Shown one piece after another: positions 50,763 to 60,182 of a stretch of 64,000 bases of DNA. The translations under genes and the position numbers were made by a program. Positions within the stretch are counted from its first letter, which is position 1. Each line of letters starts with the position of its first letter. The DNA is from Streptomyces sp. PT12 (GTDB taxonomy: Bacteria > Actinomycetota > Actinomycetes > Streptomycetales > Streptomycetaceae). Below the pieces are notes generated by a model. It was not told where the DNA came from. It did no database searches and worked only from the letters and a program-made list of their open reading frames with translations. The stretch spans positions 102,771 to 166,770 of the forward strand of contig NZ_QEST01000069.1 in NCBI RefSeq assembly GCF_003311645.1, written 5' to 3'.

Positions 50763-50903
50763 CGTTCCTCCCCCTTGCCGGTCGATACGCGACTGCCACA
50801 ATCGGCGACCCCATGATTCCATGGCGGCACCCCGGGCCGGATCCACGATCGGGCCCCGGGGTGCCGATCCGTGTGCCGCGCGTACGGGTGCGGGTACGCG
50901 CGC

Positions 50904-51599
50904 TCAGGCCCCCAGGGCGCCTCCGGCCTCCTCGGGTGACGCGTCCCCCGCCAGGGCGTCGGGCCCGAGGTGGATCACGCCGTAGTCATAGGCGTGCCTG
51001 CGGTAGACGACGCTGGGCTGCTTGGTCTCGGCATCGACGAAGAGATAGAAGTCGTGACCGACCAACTCCATCTCATACAGCGCCTGTTCGAGCGTCATCG
51101 GCGCGGCCCTGTGGGTCTTCTCGCGCACCACCAATGGCCCGTCCCCCTCGACCACGACCGAGCCCACCCGCCTGACCGGCGGCGCGGCGGGCTCGGGCAG
51201 CGCGGGCTCCGGCTGAGCCCCGCCGTTCAACGGGGCGGCGTCGCGCACCACCGCGGCCACCTCGCTGGCCGGGATGCGATCCCGGCCGCGGCGGCACCTG
51301 CGCTTGTCGTGCTGGCGACGCAGCCGGGACTCCAGCTTCTCGACCGCCAGGTCGAGCGCCCCATAGGGATCCGCCGCCGACGCCTCGGCCCGCACCACGG
51401 GCCCTCGGTGCCGCAGCGTGATCTCGACCCGGTCCGAGCGGTCCGCCTGACGGGGGTTGTGCTCCTTGGACACTTCCACATCGAGGCGGGTGACCTTGCC
51501 GTCGATTCTCTGGATCTTGTCCAGCTTGAGCTTCTCGGCCACGTGCCGGCGGAATCGCTCCGGCACCTCTGTCTTACGGCCCTTGACGACGATGTCCAC
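50904..51599 (-). CDS. hpf: Long-form ribosome hibernation-promoting factor
   Basis: 231 residues. The N-terminal ribosome-binding domain (VDIVVKGRKTEVPERFRRHVAEKLKLDKIQ; VEVSKEHNPRQADRSDRVEITLR) is joined by a linker to the C-terminal dimerisation domain (MTLEQALYEMELVGHDFYLFVDAETKQPSVVYRRHAYDYGVIHL). The long form dimerises 70S ribosomes in stationary phase. GTG at 51599 has GGAG seven bases upstream; the frame to 51656 is not needed. The 292 bases upstream (51600-51891) have no gene and hold its control region, including the near-palindromic GTTACGTCGGGGTACC. Confidence 0.95.
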   Translation of the reverse strand: MDIVVKGRKTEVPERFRRHVAEKLKLDKIQRIDGKVTRLDVEVSKEHNPRQADRSDRVEITLRHRGPVVRAEASAADPYGALDLAVEKLESRLRRQHDKRRCRRGRDRIPASEVAAVVRDAAPLNGGAQPEPALPEPAAPPVRRVGSVVVEGDGPLVVREKTHRAAPMTLEQALYEMELVGHDFYLFVDAETKQPSVVYRRHAYDYGVIHLGPDALAGDASPEEAGGALGA

Positions 51600-51891
51600 G
51601 CTGAACTCCGTTCCGGATGGTCCCGTCGGCGGTGACGGGGCCCCTCCTTCGCGCACTGGAACCGGAACCGCCGGTGTCCACGGCGGCCCTGGGGGTTACG
51701 TCGGGGTACCGACTTTCACCTCCTTCTCCCCCGGGAAGACGGTAAACATCCACCTGACATTCAGATAGGGAGATCCGAAGTCGAACAATCGCGGAAAGCG
51801 ATCCATATCCAGTTATGCCGGACTCGCGGCGAGCTTCTTCTTCGAACGTACTCCGCCGACCCTCTCAAGGGCACCCCTACCCACACGTAGG

Positions 51892-52623
51892 TCACATCCA
51901 CCCCATCGGGGGACCCGCGATCACCGCGGCGCCCAGCGGCAGACCACCGGCCGACCGCACCGCGCGCGCCGCCTCGACCAGCGAGGCGCCGGTGGTCAGC
52001 ACATCGTCCACGAGCACCACACGCTCGCCCGGCGTCAACGCCCCTGACCGCACCGTGAGCGCCCCCGCGAGATTGGCCACCCGCTGCCCGGCCGTCAGCC
52101 CCGCCTGGTCCGCCACCGGACGGCACTGCCGCAACGCCCGGGCGACCCGCACCGCCCGGCCCTCGCGCCGCAGCCACCCGGCCGCCGCCATCGCCAGCCG
52201 CCGCACCGGATCATGCCCCCGCCGCGCCACCGCCGCCCGCGCCGAGGGCACCGGCACCAGACCGATCACCTCGCCCGACGCACCGCCAAGCGCACCGCCA
52301 AGCGCACCGCCCGGACTCCCCCTCGGCCCACCCGCCACGGCCGCGCGCACCCCCGCAGCCAGCCCTCGCCCCAGCGGCCCCGCAAGCCCGAGCATCCCCC
52401 GCTCCTTGTGCGCGAGCAGCATCGCCCGCGCCTCGTCGGCGTACTCCGCCACGGCGTACACCGCGGGAAGGCCCGCTGGCTCGGGCACCGGCCACACCCG
52501 CCGCGCGGGCCGGGCCCACAGCAGCTCACGGCAGGCCGCGCACAGCACGCCCCACCCCACGCCGCAGCCCGCACAGGCCGTCGGCAACATCAGCGAGCCC
52601 AGCTCGCGCCACCACTCACGCAT
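51892..52623 (-). CDS. comF: ComF-family phosphoribosyltransferase-like protein
   Basis: 243 residues. An N-terminal zinc finger (CAGCGVGWGVLCAAC) is followed by a PRTase-type domain with the PRPP-binding loop VVLVDDVLTTGAS near 200 and ALRQCRPVADQAGLTAGQRVANL. A Gly/Ala insertion (GGALGGALGGASGE) is unusual. In naturally competent bacteria ComF takes part in DNA uptake; its role in streptomycetes is unknown. ATG at 52623. It lies between lpqB and hpf on the same strand, with 118 bases before it that hold repeated motifs. Confidence 0.9.
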   Translation of the reverse strand: MREWWRELGSLMLPTACAGCGVGWGVLCAACRELLWARPARRVWPVPEPAGLPAVYAVAEYADEARAMLLAHKERGMLGLAGPLGRGLAAGVRAAVAGGPRGSPGGALGGALGGASGEVIGLVPVPSARAAVARRGHDPVRRLAMAAAGWLRREGRAVRVARALRQCRPVADQAGLTAGQRVANLAGALTVRSGALTPGERVVLVDDVLTTGASLVEAARAVRSAGGLPLGAAVIAGPPMGWM

Positions 52624-52662
52624 GCCCCCACGTTCCCCCACCGCCCCCCGGCGCCCCCACCC

Positions 52663-52729
52663 CCGAAAGTAAGGAAGATTCCCGCCGAAAGTCAGGTTTG
52701 GGACACACTCCACACAGAAGGACACACTC
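52663..52729. promoter_or_regulatory. Two pairs of direct repeats in the comF upstream gap
   Basis: CCGAAAGT at 52663-52670 and 52685-52692 (22 bases apart) and GGACACACTC at 52701-52710 and 52720-52729 (19 bases apart). Spacings near two helical turns are typical of dimer-binding direct-repeat sites. They lie between lpqB's end and comF's start and could control comF. Confidence 0.5.
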
Positions 52730-52741
52730 GGCAAGGAGGGA

Positions 52742-54556
52742 TCAGCCGGGGTAGACCGGCGCGTACCCCTCGGCCCCGCCGTCCAACACGAGCTTCCACT
52801 CCGGGTCGTCCCGGTCGAGCCGCACGATGCCCGCGTCGATCTGCGCGAGCAGCGGCTGCTCGGAGTCCTCCGACGCGGCCACCTCGACCACCTGATTGAG
52901 CCCGGGCACGGTCGGGAGGTTCGTCGACGACCCGTCGATCGCCAGATACTGCACCTGCTGAACGCCGTCCGCGGGCCGCCCCACCACGACCAGCGTGCTG
53001 CTGCCCGCCCAGGACACCGCCACGACGTCCACAAGCCGCGGCGCCACCTCGCGCAGCGCCGCCACCCGCACCGTCTCGCCCTCGGGGCCGCTGGTGCGTT
53101 CGACCCGCCCCATCTGGAGCGACGTGGCCTCGCCGTCGCTGACCAGCGCCACGATCCGCACCCCGTCGGGCGCGACGCGCACCGCCTGGATCCGCTCGCC
53201 GGGCGCGAGCCCCTGCACCGGGATCTCCCGCGCCGCGCCCTCGCCGCCCGTCAGCCGCAGCAGCCGCGGGGCGTCGGGGTCGCGGTCGGCCACCCACAGG
53301 TCGCCGAGTCCGTCCCAGCTCGGCGCGCTCAGCCCCGCGTTCTCCCCGGAGGAGTCGCTGGTCAGCGCCGTCTCCCTGGTGCCGCCCGCGCCGAGCGGGG
53401 CGATGTCAAGGACGGACCCGTCCGCGCTCACCCCGGCGGCCAGGTCGCCGTCCCTGCTCACCGCGGCGCTGCGCAGCCCGGCGTTCTCGTCGCCGAACGC
53501 GCCGCTCACCGGCCGCGACGTGCCGTCCCGCTGCGCGAGCGACGTCAGCCGCCCCGTCTCGCCGAGGAAGTACGCGCGGCTGACCTCGCCGTCCAGCGCG
53601 CCTGGCGCCGTCTCCTGCGCCGCCGCGTCGTCGAGGCCGCACAGCGACGCCCCCGACTCCGTCCGCAGCCGCACCTCCGTCACCTCGGCCGACGCCAGAT
53701 CCCGCACCGTGTGCAGCAGCTGGCTCGCCATGCGCTCACAGCTGTCGCGCGACCAGCCCTCGGGAACGCCCGTCAGGCGCACCGTCAGCCGCCCCGAGTC
53801 GTCGATGGCGGGCCGCTGCCCGTCCGCGAGCGCCGCCCCGTCGGGGAACATCGTCGACACCACGGGAGCCTGCCACTCGCTCGGCCCGTCGAGCAGCGCC
53901 TCGATCACATCCCGCACCGGATCGATCCGGCTGCGCACATAGACCGGATCGGGAACGAGCACATCCGTCTCATCCGCGGGCCGCCCCCACTCCCCGCCCA
54001 GATCCGCGTAATAGAACGTGTCGGCGGAGCGGTAGATCCTGCGGAAGTCCGCCTCCCCCATCACGACCCCGTCGGGCAGCGCGTCGATGCGCCACTCCCC
54101 GTCCACCTGCTCCAGCTCGAACGACGCCGTGTACGTGCCCGCCCGCGGGTCGTACCCGTGCGCCCCGTCCACCGTGGCAAGGCGCAGCCCGCTCAGCTCG
54201 ACGCGTTCGCCCTCCCCCGCGGGCCCGCTCAGCCGCGGCCCCGACGCCAGCACCGTCGTGCTGAAGAACGGGTCCCACTCCTCCGCGCCCCGCGGCGTCA
54301 GATACCGCTTGGCCATCTCGTAGTCGGGGTCGTCGCTCGTCACCGCCTCGAGGAAGCCCCGCACGATCTGCTGCGGCAGCATGCCCTCCTCGGGCGGCAC
54401 CCCGTACACCAGCACCTGCGCGTCGGCGTCCGACGCCTCCGACGAGTCGACGGACTGCACAGGGCCGCTGTCCGGCATCGAAGCGCAGCCCGTCAGCAGC
54501 AGCCCCGCGGACAGCAGTCCGGCCGCCGCCCGCCGCCGTATCCGGTCAGTCCCCAT
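52742..54556 (-). CDS. lpqB: Lipoprotein LpqB
   Basis: 604 residues. Lipobox LLLTGCAS with Cys24 lipidated. A GerMN-type segment and then a propeller-like C-terminal half (WDGLGDLWVADRDPDAPRLLRLTGG; WAGSSTLVVVGRPADGVQQVQYL) form the usual LpqB layout. It is the extracytoplasmic partner of the MtrB sensor and affects MtrA phosphorylation. ATG at 54556 overlaps the end of mtrB by 11 bases, so translation is coupled. The direct repeats in the comF gap follow it. Confidence 0.96.
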   Translation of the reverse strand: MGTDRIRRRAAAGLLSAGLLLTGCASMPDSGPVQSVDSSEASDADAQVLVYGVPPEEGMLPQQIVRGFLEAVTSDDPDYEMAKRYLTPRGAEEWDPFFSTTVLASGPRLSGPAGEGERVELSGLRLATVDGAHGYDPRAGTYTASFELEQVDGEWRIDALPDGVVMGEADFRRIYRSADTFYYADLGGEWGRPADETDVLVPDPVYVRSRIDPVRDVIEALLDGPSEWQAPVVSTMFPDGAALADGQRPAIDDSGRLTVRLTGVPEGWSRDSCERMASQLLHTVRDLASAEVTEVRLRTESGASLCGLDDAAAQETAPGALDGEVSRAYFLGETGRLTSLAQRDGTSRPVSGAFGDENAGLRSAAVSRDGDLAAGVSADGSVLDIAPLGAGGTRETALTSDSSGENAGLSAPSWDGLGDLWVADRDPDAPRLLRLTGGEGAAREIPVQGLAPGERIQAVRVAPDGVRIVALVSDGEATSLQMGRVERTSGPEGETVRVAALREVAPRLVDVVAVSWAGSSTLVVVGRPADGVQQVQYLAIDGSSTNLPTVPGLNQVVEVAASEDSEQPLLAQIDAGIVRLDRDDPEWKLVLDGGAEGYAPVYPG

Positions 54557-56342
54557 GCCCGCCCCTCGCGCTCGGCTCGCTCGGCTCGGCCGCCGCCGCG
54601 GCCACCGCGGACCCGGACCGCGCGGGCGCCGGAACGCCCCGCCCCCGTCGCGCCCGCGAGTCACCCGGCTCGAGCGGCAGCGGCGAGCCGCGCAGCGCGC
54701 CCCCGGCCGTGGCGGGCAGCGTCAGCCGGAACTGCGCCCCACCGCCTGGCTCGCCCCACGCCTCGAGGCGCCCGCCGTGCAGGTGCGCGTCCTCCACGGC
54801 GATCGACAGGCCGAGGCCCGTGCCGCCCGTGGTCCGCGCCCTCGCCGGGTCCGCGCGCCAGAAGCGGCTGAACACCTGGTCCACCTCGCCGGGCCGCAGC
54901 CCGATCCCGTAGTCCCGCACCGCGATCGCCACCGCGCCGCCGTCCGCCGCGACGGCGAGCTTGACCACCACGTCGCGGCCCTCGCCGTGCTCGATGGCGT
55001 TGACGACGAGGTTGCGCACGACGCGTTCGATGCGCCGCGCGTCCACCTCGGCCACGATCGGCCTGGCGTCCCCGCGTACCAGCAGCCGCCCGCCGCGCCG
55101 CTCGGCCAGCGACTCGAAGCTCTCGACGACCCGGTGCACCACGTCCCGCAGGTCCGTCGCCTCCGCCTCGAGCACCGCGGCACCCGCGTCGAACCTGCTG
55201 ATCTCCAGCAGGTCAGCGAGCAGCAGCTCGAAGCGGTCGAGCTGGCTCAGCAGCAGCTCAGCCGACCGCGCCGTCGCCGGGTCGAACTCCCCGCGCGCCT
55301 CGTGGATGACGTCCGCCGCCATCCGCACCGTCGTCAGCGGCGTCCGCAGCTCGTGCGAGACGTCGGAGACGAAACGCCGCTGCATCCGCGACAGCTCCTC
55401 CAGCTGCTGGATCTGCTTCTGGAGGTTGCGTGCCATTTTGTTGAACGATTCCCCGAGCCGCGCGATGTCGTCCTCGCCGCTCACCTTCATGCGCTCCTGG
55501 AGCCGCCCCGCCGCAAGCCGCTCCGCGATCCCCGCCGCCATCCGCACCGGCGTGACCACCTGCCGTACCACCAACCACGCGATCGCCCCGAGCAGCGCCA
55601 CCAGGAAGACCCCCGCCGTCGCGAGCGTGCCCGTGACCAGGCTGAGCGACTTCTCCTCCTGCGTGAACGGGAACAGGTAGTACAGCTGATACGGATTCCC
55701 CGCCACATCGGTCATCCGCTTGCCGATGATCAGCCCCGCCTCGGACGTCCCGTCCGTGCGCACGATCGTCCCGTACTGCCGCTGCGTCGCCCGGTCGTCG
55801 TCCACCGCCTCCCGCATCCCCTCCGAGATGCTCAGATCGGTGTCCACCGCCGAGGACACCCGCGGCCCCCGCGGCGCGAACCCCGTGTCCCCCGCGAACG
55901 CGGGCGAGAGCTCCGACGGCAGCGCCACCACCGAGAACACGCCCTGCCCACCGCTCGCCAGCTGCTGCACCACCTCGGTCGACCACGTCGCCGCGTCGAC
56001 CGAGAGCACCGCCCCCGCCTCGCTCGCGTCCACAGTCGCCCGCTCCCGCGCCACCTGGAAGCCCCCGTCGGCCTGGCTCTGCGCCGTCTGCCGCTTGGCC
56101 TCGAGCAGCCCGTTGCGCACCTGGCCGATCACCACCACACCGAGCACCAGCACCACGGCCATCGAAAGCAGCAGCGTGCTGGCCACCACGCGCAGCTGGA
56201 TGTTCCTGCGCCACAGCCGCATCACCGAGAGCAGCGGCCCCCGGGCCCAGCGCCCGAAGATCCGGATAGCGGGCTGCGCCCGGCTGCCTGTCGCTCCTTC
56301 CGACAGCAGCCGGGGGCTCTGCCACCACACCCGGTCGGTCAC
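54546..56342 (-). CDS. mtrB: Sensor histidine kinase MtrB
   Basis: 598 residues. Two membrane helices (about 50-72 and 220-240: LLLSMAVVLVLGVVVI; TAGVFLVALLGAIAWLVV) flank an extracytoplasmic sensor of about 145 residues. A HAMP domain, the phospho-acceptor His in VSDVSHELRTPLTTVRM near 330 and a HATPase_c domain (NAIEHGEGRDVVVKL; DYGIGLRPGEVDQVFSRFWRAD; GGTGLGLSIA) follow. The C-terminal about 60 residues are disordered and Pro/Ala/Arg-rich. It phosphorylates MtrA and controls cell cycle and development. GTG at 56342 lies one base after the mtrA stop. Confidence 0.97.
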   Translation of the reverse strand: MTDRVWWQSPRLLSEGATGSRAQPAIRIFGRWARGPLLSVMRLWRRNIQLRVVASTLLLSMAVVLVLGVVVIGQVRNGLLEAKRQTAQSQADGGFQVARERATVDASEAGAVLSVDAATWSTEVVQQLASGGQGVFSVVALPSELSPAFAGDTGFAPRGPRVSSAVDTDLSISEGMREAVDDDRATQRQYGTIVRTDGTSEAGLIIGKRMTDVAGNPYQLYYLFPFTQEEKSLSLVTGTLATAGVFLVALLGAIAWLVVRQVVTPVRMAAGIAERLAAGRLQERMKVSGEDDIARLGESFNKMARNLQKQIQQLEELSRMQRRFVSDVSHELRTPLTTVRMAADVIHEARGEFDPATARSAELLLSQLDRFELLLADLLEISRFDAGAAVLEAEATDLRDVVHRVVESFESLAERRGGRLLVRGDARPIVAEVDARRIERVVRNLVVNAIEHGEGRDVVVKLAVAADGGAVAIAVRDYGIGLRPGEVDQVFSRFWRADPARARTTGGTGLGLSIAVEDAHLHGGRLEAWGEPGGGAQFRLTLPATAGGALRGSPLPLEPGDSRARRGRGVPAPARSGSAVAAAAAEPSEPSARGGHGD

Positions 56343-56343
56343 C

Positions 56344-57021
56344 TCAGCTTGACCCGGCCTTGTATCCGACGCCGCGCACGGTCACCACGATCTCGGGACG
56401 CTCGGGATCCTTCTCCACCTTGGAACGCAGCCGCTGCACATGGACGTTCACCAGCCGGGTGTCGGCCGCGTGCCGATACCCCCACACCTGCTCGAGCAGC
56501 ACCTCACGGGTGAACACCTGCCACGGCTTGCGCGCGAGCGCCACCAGCAGGTCGAACTCAAGCGGCGTCAGCGAGATCGTCTGGCTGCCCCGCTTCACCG
56601 AGTGCCCCGCCACGTCGATCACCAGGTCCCCGATGGCCAGCTGCTCGGGCGCTGGCTCCTCCGAACGCCGCAGCCGCGCCCGGATCCTGGCGATCAGCTC
56701 CTTCGGCTTGAACGGCTTGACGATGTAGTCGTCAGCCCCCGACTCCAGGCCCACCACCACGTCGACCGTGTCGCTCTTCGCGGTCAGCATGACGATCGGC
56801 ACGCCGGACTCACCACGGATCAGACGGCACACCTCGATGCCGTCCCGCCCCGGCAGCATCAGATCGAGCAGCACCAGATCCGGCTTGATCTCGCGGAAGG
56901 CGGCAAGCGCCTTGTCCCCATCGGCGACGAACGACGGCTCGAAGCCCTCCCCGCGCAGCACGATGCCCAGCATTTCCGCCAGCGCGGTGTCGTCATCGAC
57001 GACGAGTACACGTCCCTTCAT
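56344..57021 (-). CDS. mtrA: Response regulator MtrA
   Basis: 225 residues, OmpR family. Receiver: VLVVDDDTALAEMLGIVLRGEGF, phospho-acceptor Asp53 in LVLLDLMLPG, Lys in YIVKPFKPKE. Winged helix: LTPLEFDLLVALARKPWQVFTREVLLEQVWGYRHAADTRLVNVHVQRLRSKVEKDPERPEIVVTVRGVGYK. A global regulator of development, antibiotic and cell-wall genes in streptomycetes. ATG at 57021 overlaps the mtnA stop as ATGA, which is unusual for such an important regulator because it ties mtrA translation to mtnA. Confidence 0.98.
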   Translation of the reverse strand: MKGRVLVVDDDTALAEMLGIVLRGEGFEPSFVADGDKALAAFREIKPDLVLLDLMLPGRDGIEVCRLIRGESGVPIVMLTAKSDTVDVVVGLESGADDYIVKPFKPKELIARIRARLRRSEEPAPEQLAIGDLVIDVAGHSVKRGSQTISLTPLEFDLLVALARKPWQVFTREVLLEQVWGYRHAADTRLVNVHVQRLRSKVEKDPERPEIVVTVRGVGYKAGSS

Positions 57022-58112
57022 GCCTTCATCATCCCATCGCCCTTTCCCGCCCCGACCGAACGTGATCCAGAACACACGGCGGCAAGGTTTCCCCCGTCCA
57101 CCGGCGAGACTACGCCGCGCTCGGTCACGATCGCGGTGACAAGTCCCGCCGGAGTCACGTCGAACGCGGGGTTGTACGCCTGCGCCCCCACCGGCGCCAC
57201 CGGCACCCCGGGGCCGATGTCCGTCACCTCGTGCCCAGGGCGCTGCTCAATCGGGATCGCCCCCGCGTCCGCCGCCCCCGGATCCACCGTACTCACCGGC
57301 GCCACCACCACGAACGGGACATCGTGGTGGCGCGCGAGCACCGCGAGCGGATAGCTCCCCACCTTGTTGGCCACCGAGCCGTCCGCCGCGATCCGGTCCG
57401 CCCCGATCAGCACCGCGTCCACCTCGCCCGCCGCGAACAACGACCCCGCCGCCGCGTCCGCCAGCACGGCGTACGACATCTCCTCGCGCGCCGCCTCCCA
57501 CGCCGTCAGCCGCGCGCCCTGGAGCAGCGGACGCGTCTCGTCCACCCACAGCCGCCGCAGCTCCCCTGCGCGATGCGCCGCCCGCACCACCGCGAACGCC
57601 GTCCCGTGCCCCCCCGACACCAGCGCACCGGTGTTGCAGTGGGTCAGCAGCCGGTATCCGCCACCCGGCAGCAGCTCCCCGAGCAGCGCCAGGCCGAGCT
57701 CCGCCATCCGCTCGCTCGCCACCGCGTCCTCCCGGTGCAGCGCCCTGGCCTCCGCCAACGCCGCCGCTGCCGCCGCGGGCCCGTTACCCCCCGTCGCCCG
57801 GTGCGCCGCGACGGCGCGCTCCACGCCGTACGCCAGGTTCACCGCGGTCGGACGGGCAGCGGTCAACGAACGCGCCGCCTCCCCGACGTCATAGCCACGC
57901 GCCGCGGCCAGCGCGATCCCGTACGCGCCCGCGATCCCGAGCAACGGCGCGCCCCTGACCGCGAGCGACTGGATCGCCGCGACAAGACCCGGCACATCGG
58001 TGCAGACGACCTCGACCTCGGCGGTCGGCAGCCGCCGCTGGTCGAGCAGGACCAGCATGGGCCCGTCGGGCGGGTCCGCCCAGCGCAGGACGGGGAGAGA
58101 GTGATCAGCCAT
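57018..58112 (-). CDS. mtnA: S-methyl-5-thioribose-1-phosphate isomerase
   Basis: 364 residues. Aldose-ketose isomerase of the methionine salvage pathway. Catalytic Cys159 in THCNTGAL and Asp239 in GADRIAADGSVANKVGSY are both present. The N-terminus (MADHSLPVLRWADPPDGPMLVLLDQRRLP) and RGAPLLGIAGAYG are typical. A short C-terminal extension (CSGSRSVGAGKGDGMMKA) exists because the gene runs into the mtrA start. ATG at 58112 without a strong ribosome site. First gene of mtnA-mtrA-mtrB-lpqB as judged from spacing. Confidence 0.95.
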   Translation of the reverse strand: MADHSLPVLRWADPPDGPMLVLLDQRRLPTAEVEVVCTDVPGLVAAIQSLAVRGAPLLGIAGAYGIALAAARGYDVGEAARSLTAARPTAVNLAYGVERAVAAHRATGGNGPAAAAAALAEARALHREDAVASERMAELGLALLGELLPGGGYRLLTHCNTGALVSGGHGTAFAVVRAAHRAGELRRLWVDETRPLLQGARLTAWEAAREEMSYAVLADAAAGSLFAAGEVDAVLIGADRIAADGSVANKVGSYPLAVLARHHDVPFVVVAPVSTVDPGAADAGAIPIEQRPGHEVTDIGPGVPVAPVGAQAYNPAFDVTPAGLVTAIVTERGVVSPVDGGNLAAVCSGSRSVGAGKGDGMMKA

Positions 58113-58264
58113 TGGCACAGTCTGCCCCGGCGCGGCGGGTGAGAGAAGGCAGCGACCGCTTCGGCCGCACGGACGCGTCAGCCCCCGGCGCCATGGCACG
58201 ATGGGCGCCAGGAAGCACAGGCGACAAAGGCGCGAAGCGTACGAGACGCGAACAAGGAGACACC

Positions 58265-59509
58265 GTGAGTGACACGCCGGGCTGGACCTCCCCGGGATCC
58301 CCGTCCCCGGAGCACGACCGGCCTGAATCCTCCCAGCCGACTCAGCCCTCCCCCTCGTCACAGCCGAGTCAGCAGCCGACGCAGCCGAGCCAGCCTGGCC
58401 ACCCAGCCCCGCCAGCCCCGCCAGCCCAGCCCCAGGACGCCCCCCAGGGCTGGGGCGCCGCGCCCCCACCGCCGGCGCCGCCGCACCAGACACCCCCCTC
58501 CTACCCCCAGCAGCACCAGCCGGGGGGCTGGGGCGGCTGGCACCCGCACACCTTCGCCGCCAAGCCCGGCGTGATCCCGCTCCGCCCGCTCGGCATCGGC
58601 GAGATACTCGACGGCGCGGTCTCCACCGCCCGCGCCCACTGGCGGACCGTGCTGGCCATCGCGCTGGCCATCGCCGTCATCACCCAGCTCGTCGGCACCG
58701 TCGCCATGCGCCTGTGGCTCAGCGACTCCTCGGGGATCGCCGCCCTCGAGGACAACCCCAACCCCACCGACGAGGAGCTGCGCGACGCCCTCGGCGAGCT
58801 GACCGCGTTCGCCTCCGTCACCGGCATCATCACCCTCCTCGGCTCCGTCCTCGCCACCGCCATGCTCACCATCGTCGTCAGCCGCGCCGTCCTCGGCCGC
58901 GACGTCACGATCGGCGAGGCGTGGCAGGACTCGAGAAGCCGCCTGCTGCGCCTCCTCGGCGTCGTCCTGGTCGTGCCCCTCATCTGCACCCTCGCCATCG
59001 CCGTCCCCACCCTGGTCATGGCCGTCACGGGCAGCGCCGCGCTCGTGGTCCTCGGGGTCATCGGCGGCATCGTCCTCGCCGTCTGGCTCTGGGTCCGCCT
59101 CTCCCTCGCCGCCCCCGCCCTCATGCTCGAACGCCAGGGCGTCTTCGCGGCCCTGCGCCGCTCCGCCAAGCTGGTCAGCGGCTCCTGGTGGCGCGTCTTC
59201 GGCGTCCAGCTCCTCGTCATCGTCCTGCTGACCCTGGTCGGCGGCGTCCTGGAGTTCCCCGCCTCCGCGATCGCGAGCATCGTCGACGGCGGCGACGCGG
59301 GGGGGATGTTCGACAGCGGCTTCTCCGACATGTCCTGGACCTACCTCACGATCACCGGCATCGGCGCCGTCCTGGCCTCGACGATCACCCTGCCCATCAG
59401 CGCGGGCGTCACCGCACTCCTCTACATCGACCAGCGCATCCGCCGCGAGGCCCTGGACATCGAGCTGGCCCGCGCCGCGGGCGTGGACACCCCCCACAGG
59501 GAAAGCTGA
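58265..59509 (+). CDS. Pro-rich polytopic membrane protein (glycerophosphodiester-phosphodiesterase membrane-domain-like)
   Basis: 414 residues. The first about 100 are disordered and very Pro/Gln/Ser-rich (SQPSQQPTQPSQPGHPAPPAPPA). Then IPLRPLGIGEILDGAVSTARAHWRTVLAIALAIAVITQLVGTV begins a membrane region with about six helices, of the type seen upstream of DUF4129 genes in actinobacteria. GTG at 58265 with AAGGAG five bases before. Divergent from mtnA and followed after 4 bases by DUF4129. The function is unknown; the tract suggests cytosolic protein contacts. Confidence 0.85.
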   Translation: MSDTPGWTSPGSPSPEHDRPESSQPTQPSPSSQPSQQPTQPSQPGHPAPPAPPAQPQDAPQGWGAAPPPPAPPHQTPPSYPQQHQPGGWGGWHPHTFAAKPGVIPLRPLGIGEILDGAVSTARAHWRTVLAIALAIAVITQLVGTVAMRLWLSDSSGIAALEDNPNPTDEELRDALGELTAFASVTGIITLLGSVLATAMLTIVVSRAVLGRDVTIGEAWQDSRSRLLRLLGVVLVVPLICTLAIAVPTLVMAVTGSAALVVLGVIGGIVLAVWLWVRLSLAAPALMLERQGVFAALRRSAKLVSGSWWRVFGVQLLVIVLLTLVGGVLEFPASAIASIVDGGDAGGMFDSGFSDMSWTYLTITGIGAVLASTITLPISAGVTALLYIDQRIRREALDIELARAAGVDTPHRES

Positions 59510-59513
59510 CGCC

Positions 59514-60182
59514 GTGGCGCCGCCATGGGCGGACCCCCCGGTCCCGCCCGTCACCGTCGACCGCGTTCCCGCGCAGGAGGACGCCGAACGGGAGCTGTCC
59601 CGCCAGATCTACACCGAGCACGAGCCGGGGCTGGTCCGCCGGATCTGGTCCTGGGTGTGGGACCGGATCTTCGGCTTCCTCGACGAGGCGGCGTTCCGCA
59701 CCCCGGGCGGCTGGTTCGGCCTGCTGGTCATCGCCGTCGCGGTGATCGCCCTGCTGATCGCCCTCCGCATCCGCCTCGGCACCGTGCGCAACGCCAGGGG
59801 CCCCGCCGCCCCCGGCGCGCTCTTCACCGACCGCCCCCGCACCGCGGACGAGCACCGCGCCGCCGCCGAACGCCACGCCCACGCCGCCCACTGGACCCCC
59901 GCCGTCCAGGAGCGGCTGCGCGCCATCGTCCGCTCCCTCGAGGAACGCGCCCTGCTCGACCCCCGCCCCGGCCGCACCGCGAACGAAGCCGCCGCCGAGG
60001 CCGCCCGCCCCCTGCCGGGCCTCGCGACGGAGCTGCGCGCCGCCGCCACGACGTTCGACGGCGTCACCTTCGGCGGACTGCCCGCCGCCCCCGACGACTA
60101 CGCCAGGCTCGCCGGCCTTGACGAACGCCTCGCCCGCGCCAAGCCCGACCTCGCCGCCACCACCACCTGGACCGCCCCATGA
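59514..60182 (+). CDS. DUF4129 membrane protein
   Basis: 222 residues. N-terminal cytosolic part with AERELSRQIYTEHEPGLVRRIWSWVWDRI, one membrane helix (GGWFGLLVIAVAVIALLIALRI, about 67-88) and a C-terminal DUF4129 domain (TADEHRAAAERHAHAAHWTPAVQERLRAIVRSLEERALLDPRPGRTANEAA), as found next to MoxR-DUF58 operons and transglutaminase-like proteins. GTG at 59514 lies just after the preceding stop, and its own stop overlaps the next start as ATGA. Function unknown; probably part of a MoxR-centred membrane complex. Confidence 0.87.
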   Translation: MAPPWADPPVPPVTVDRVPAQEDAERELSRQIYTEHEPGLVRRIWSWVWDRIFGFLDEAAFRTPGGWFGLLVIAVAVIALLIALRIRLGTVRNARGPAAPGALFTDRPRTADEHRAAAERHAHAAHWTPAVQERLRAIVRSLEERALLDPRPGRTANEAAAEAARPLPGLATELRAAATTFDGVTFGGLPAAPDDYARLAGLDERLARAKPDLAATTTWTAP

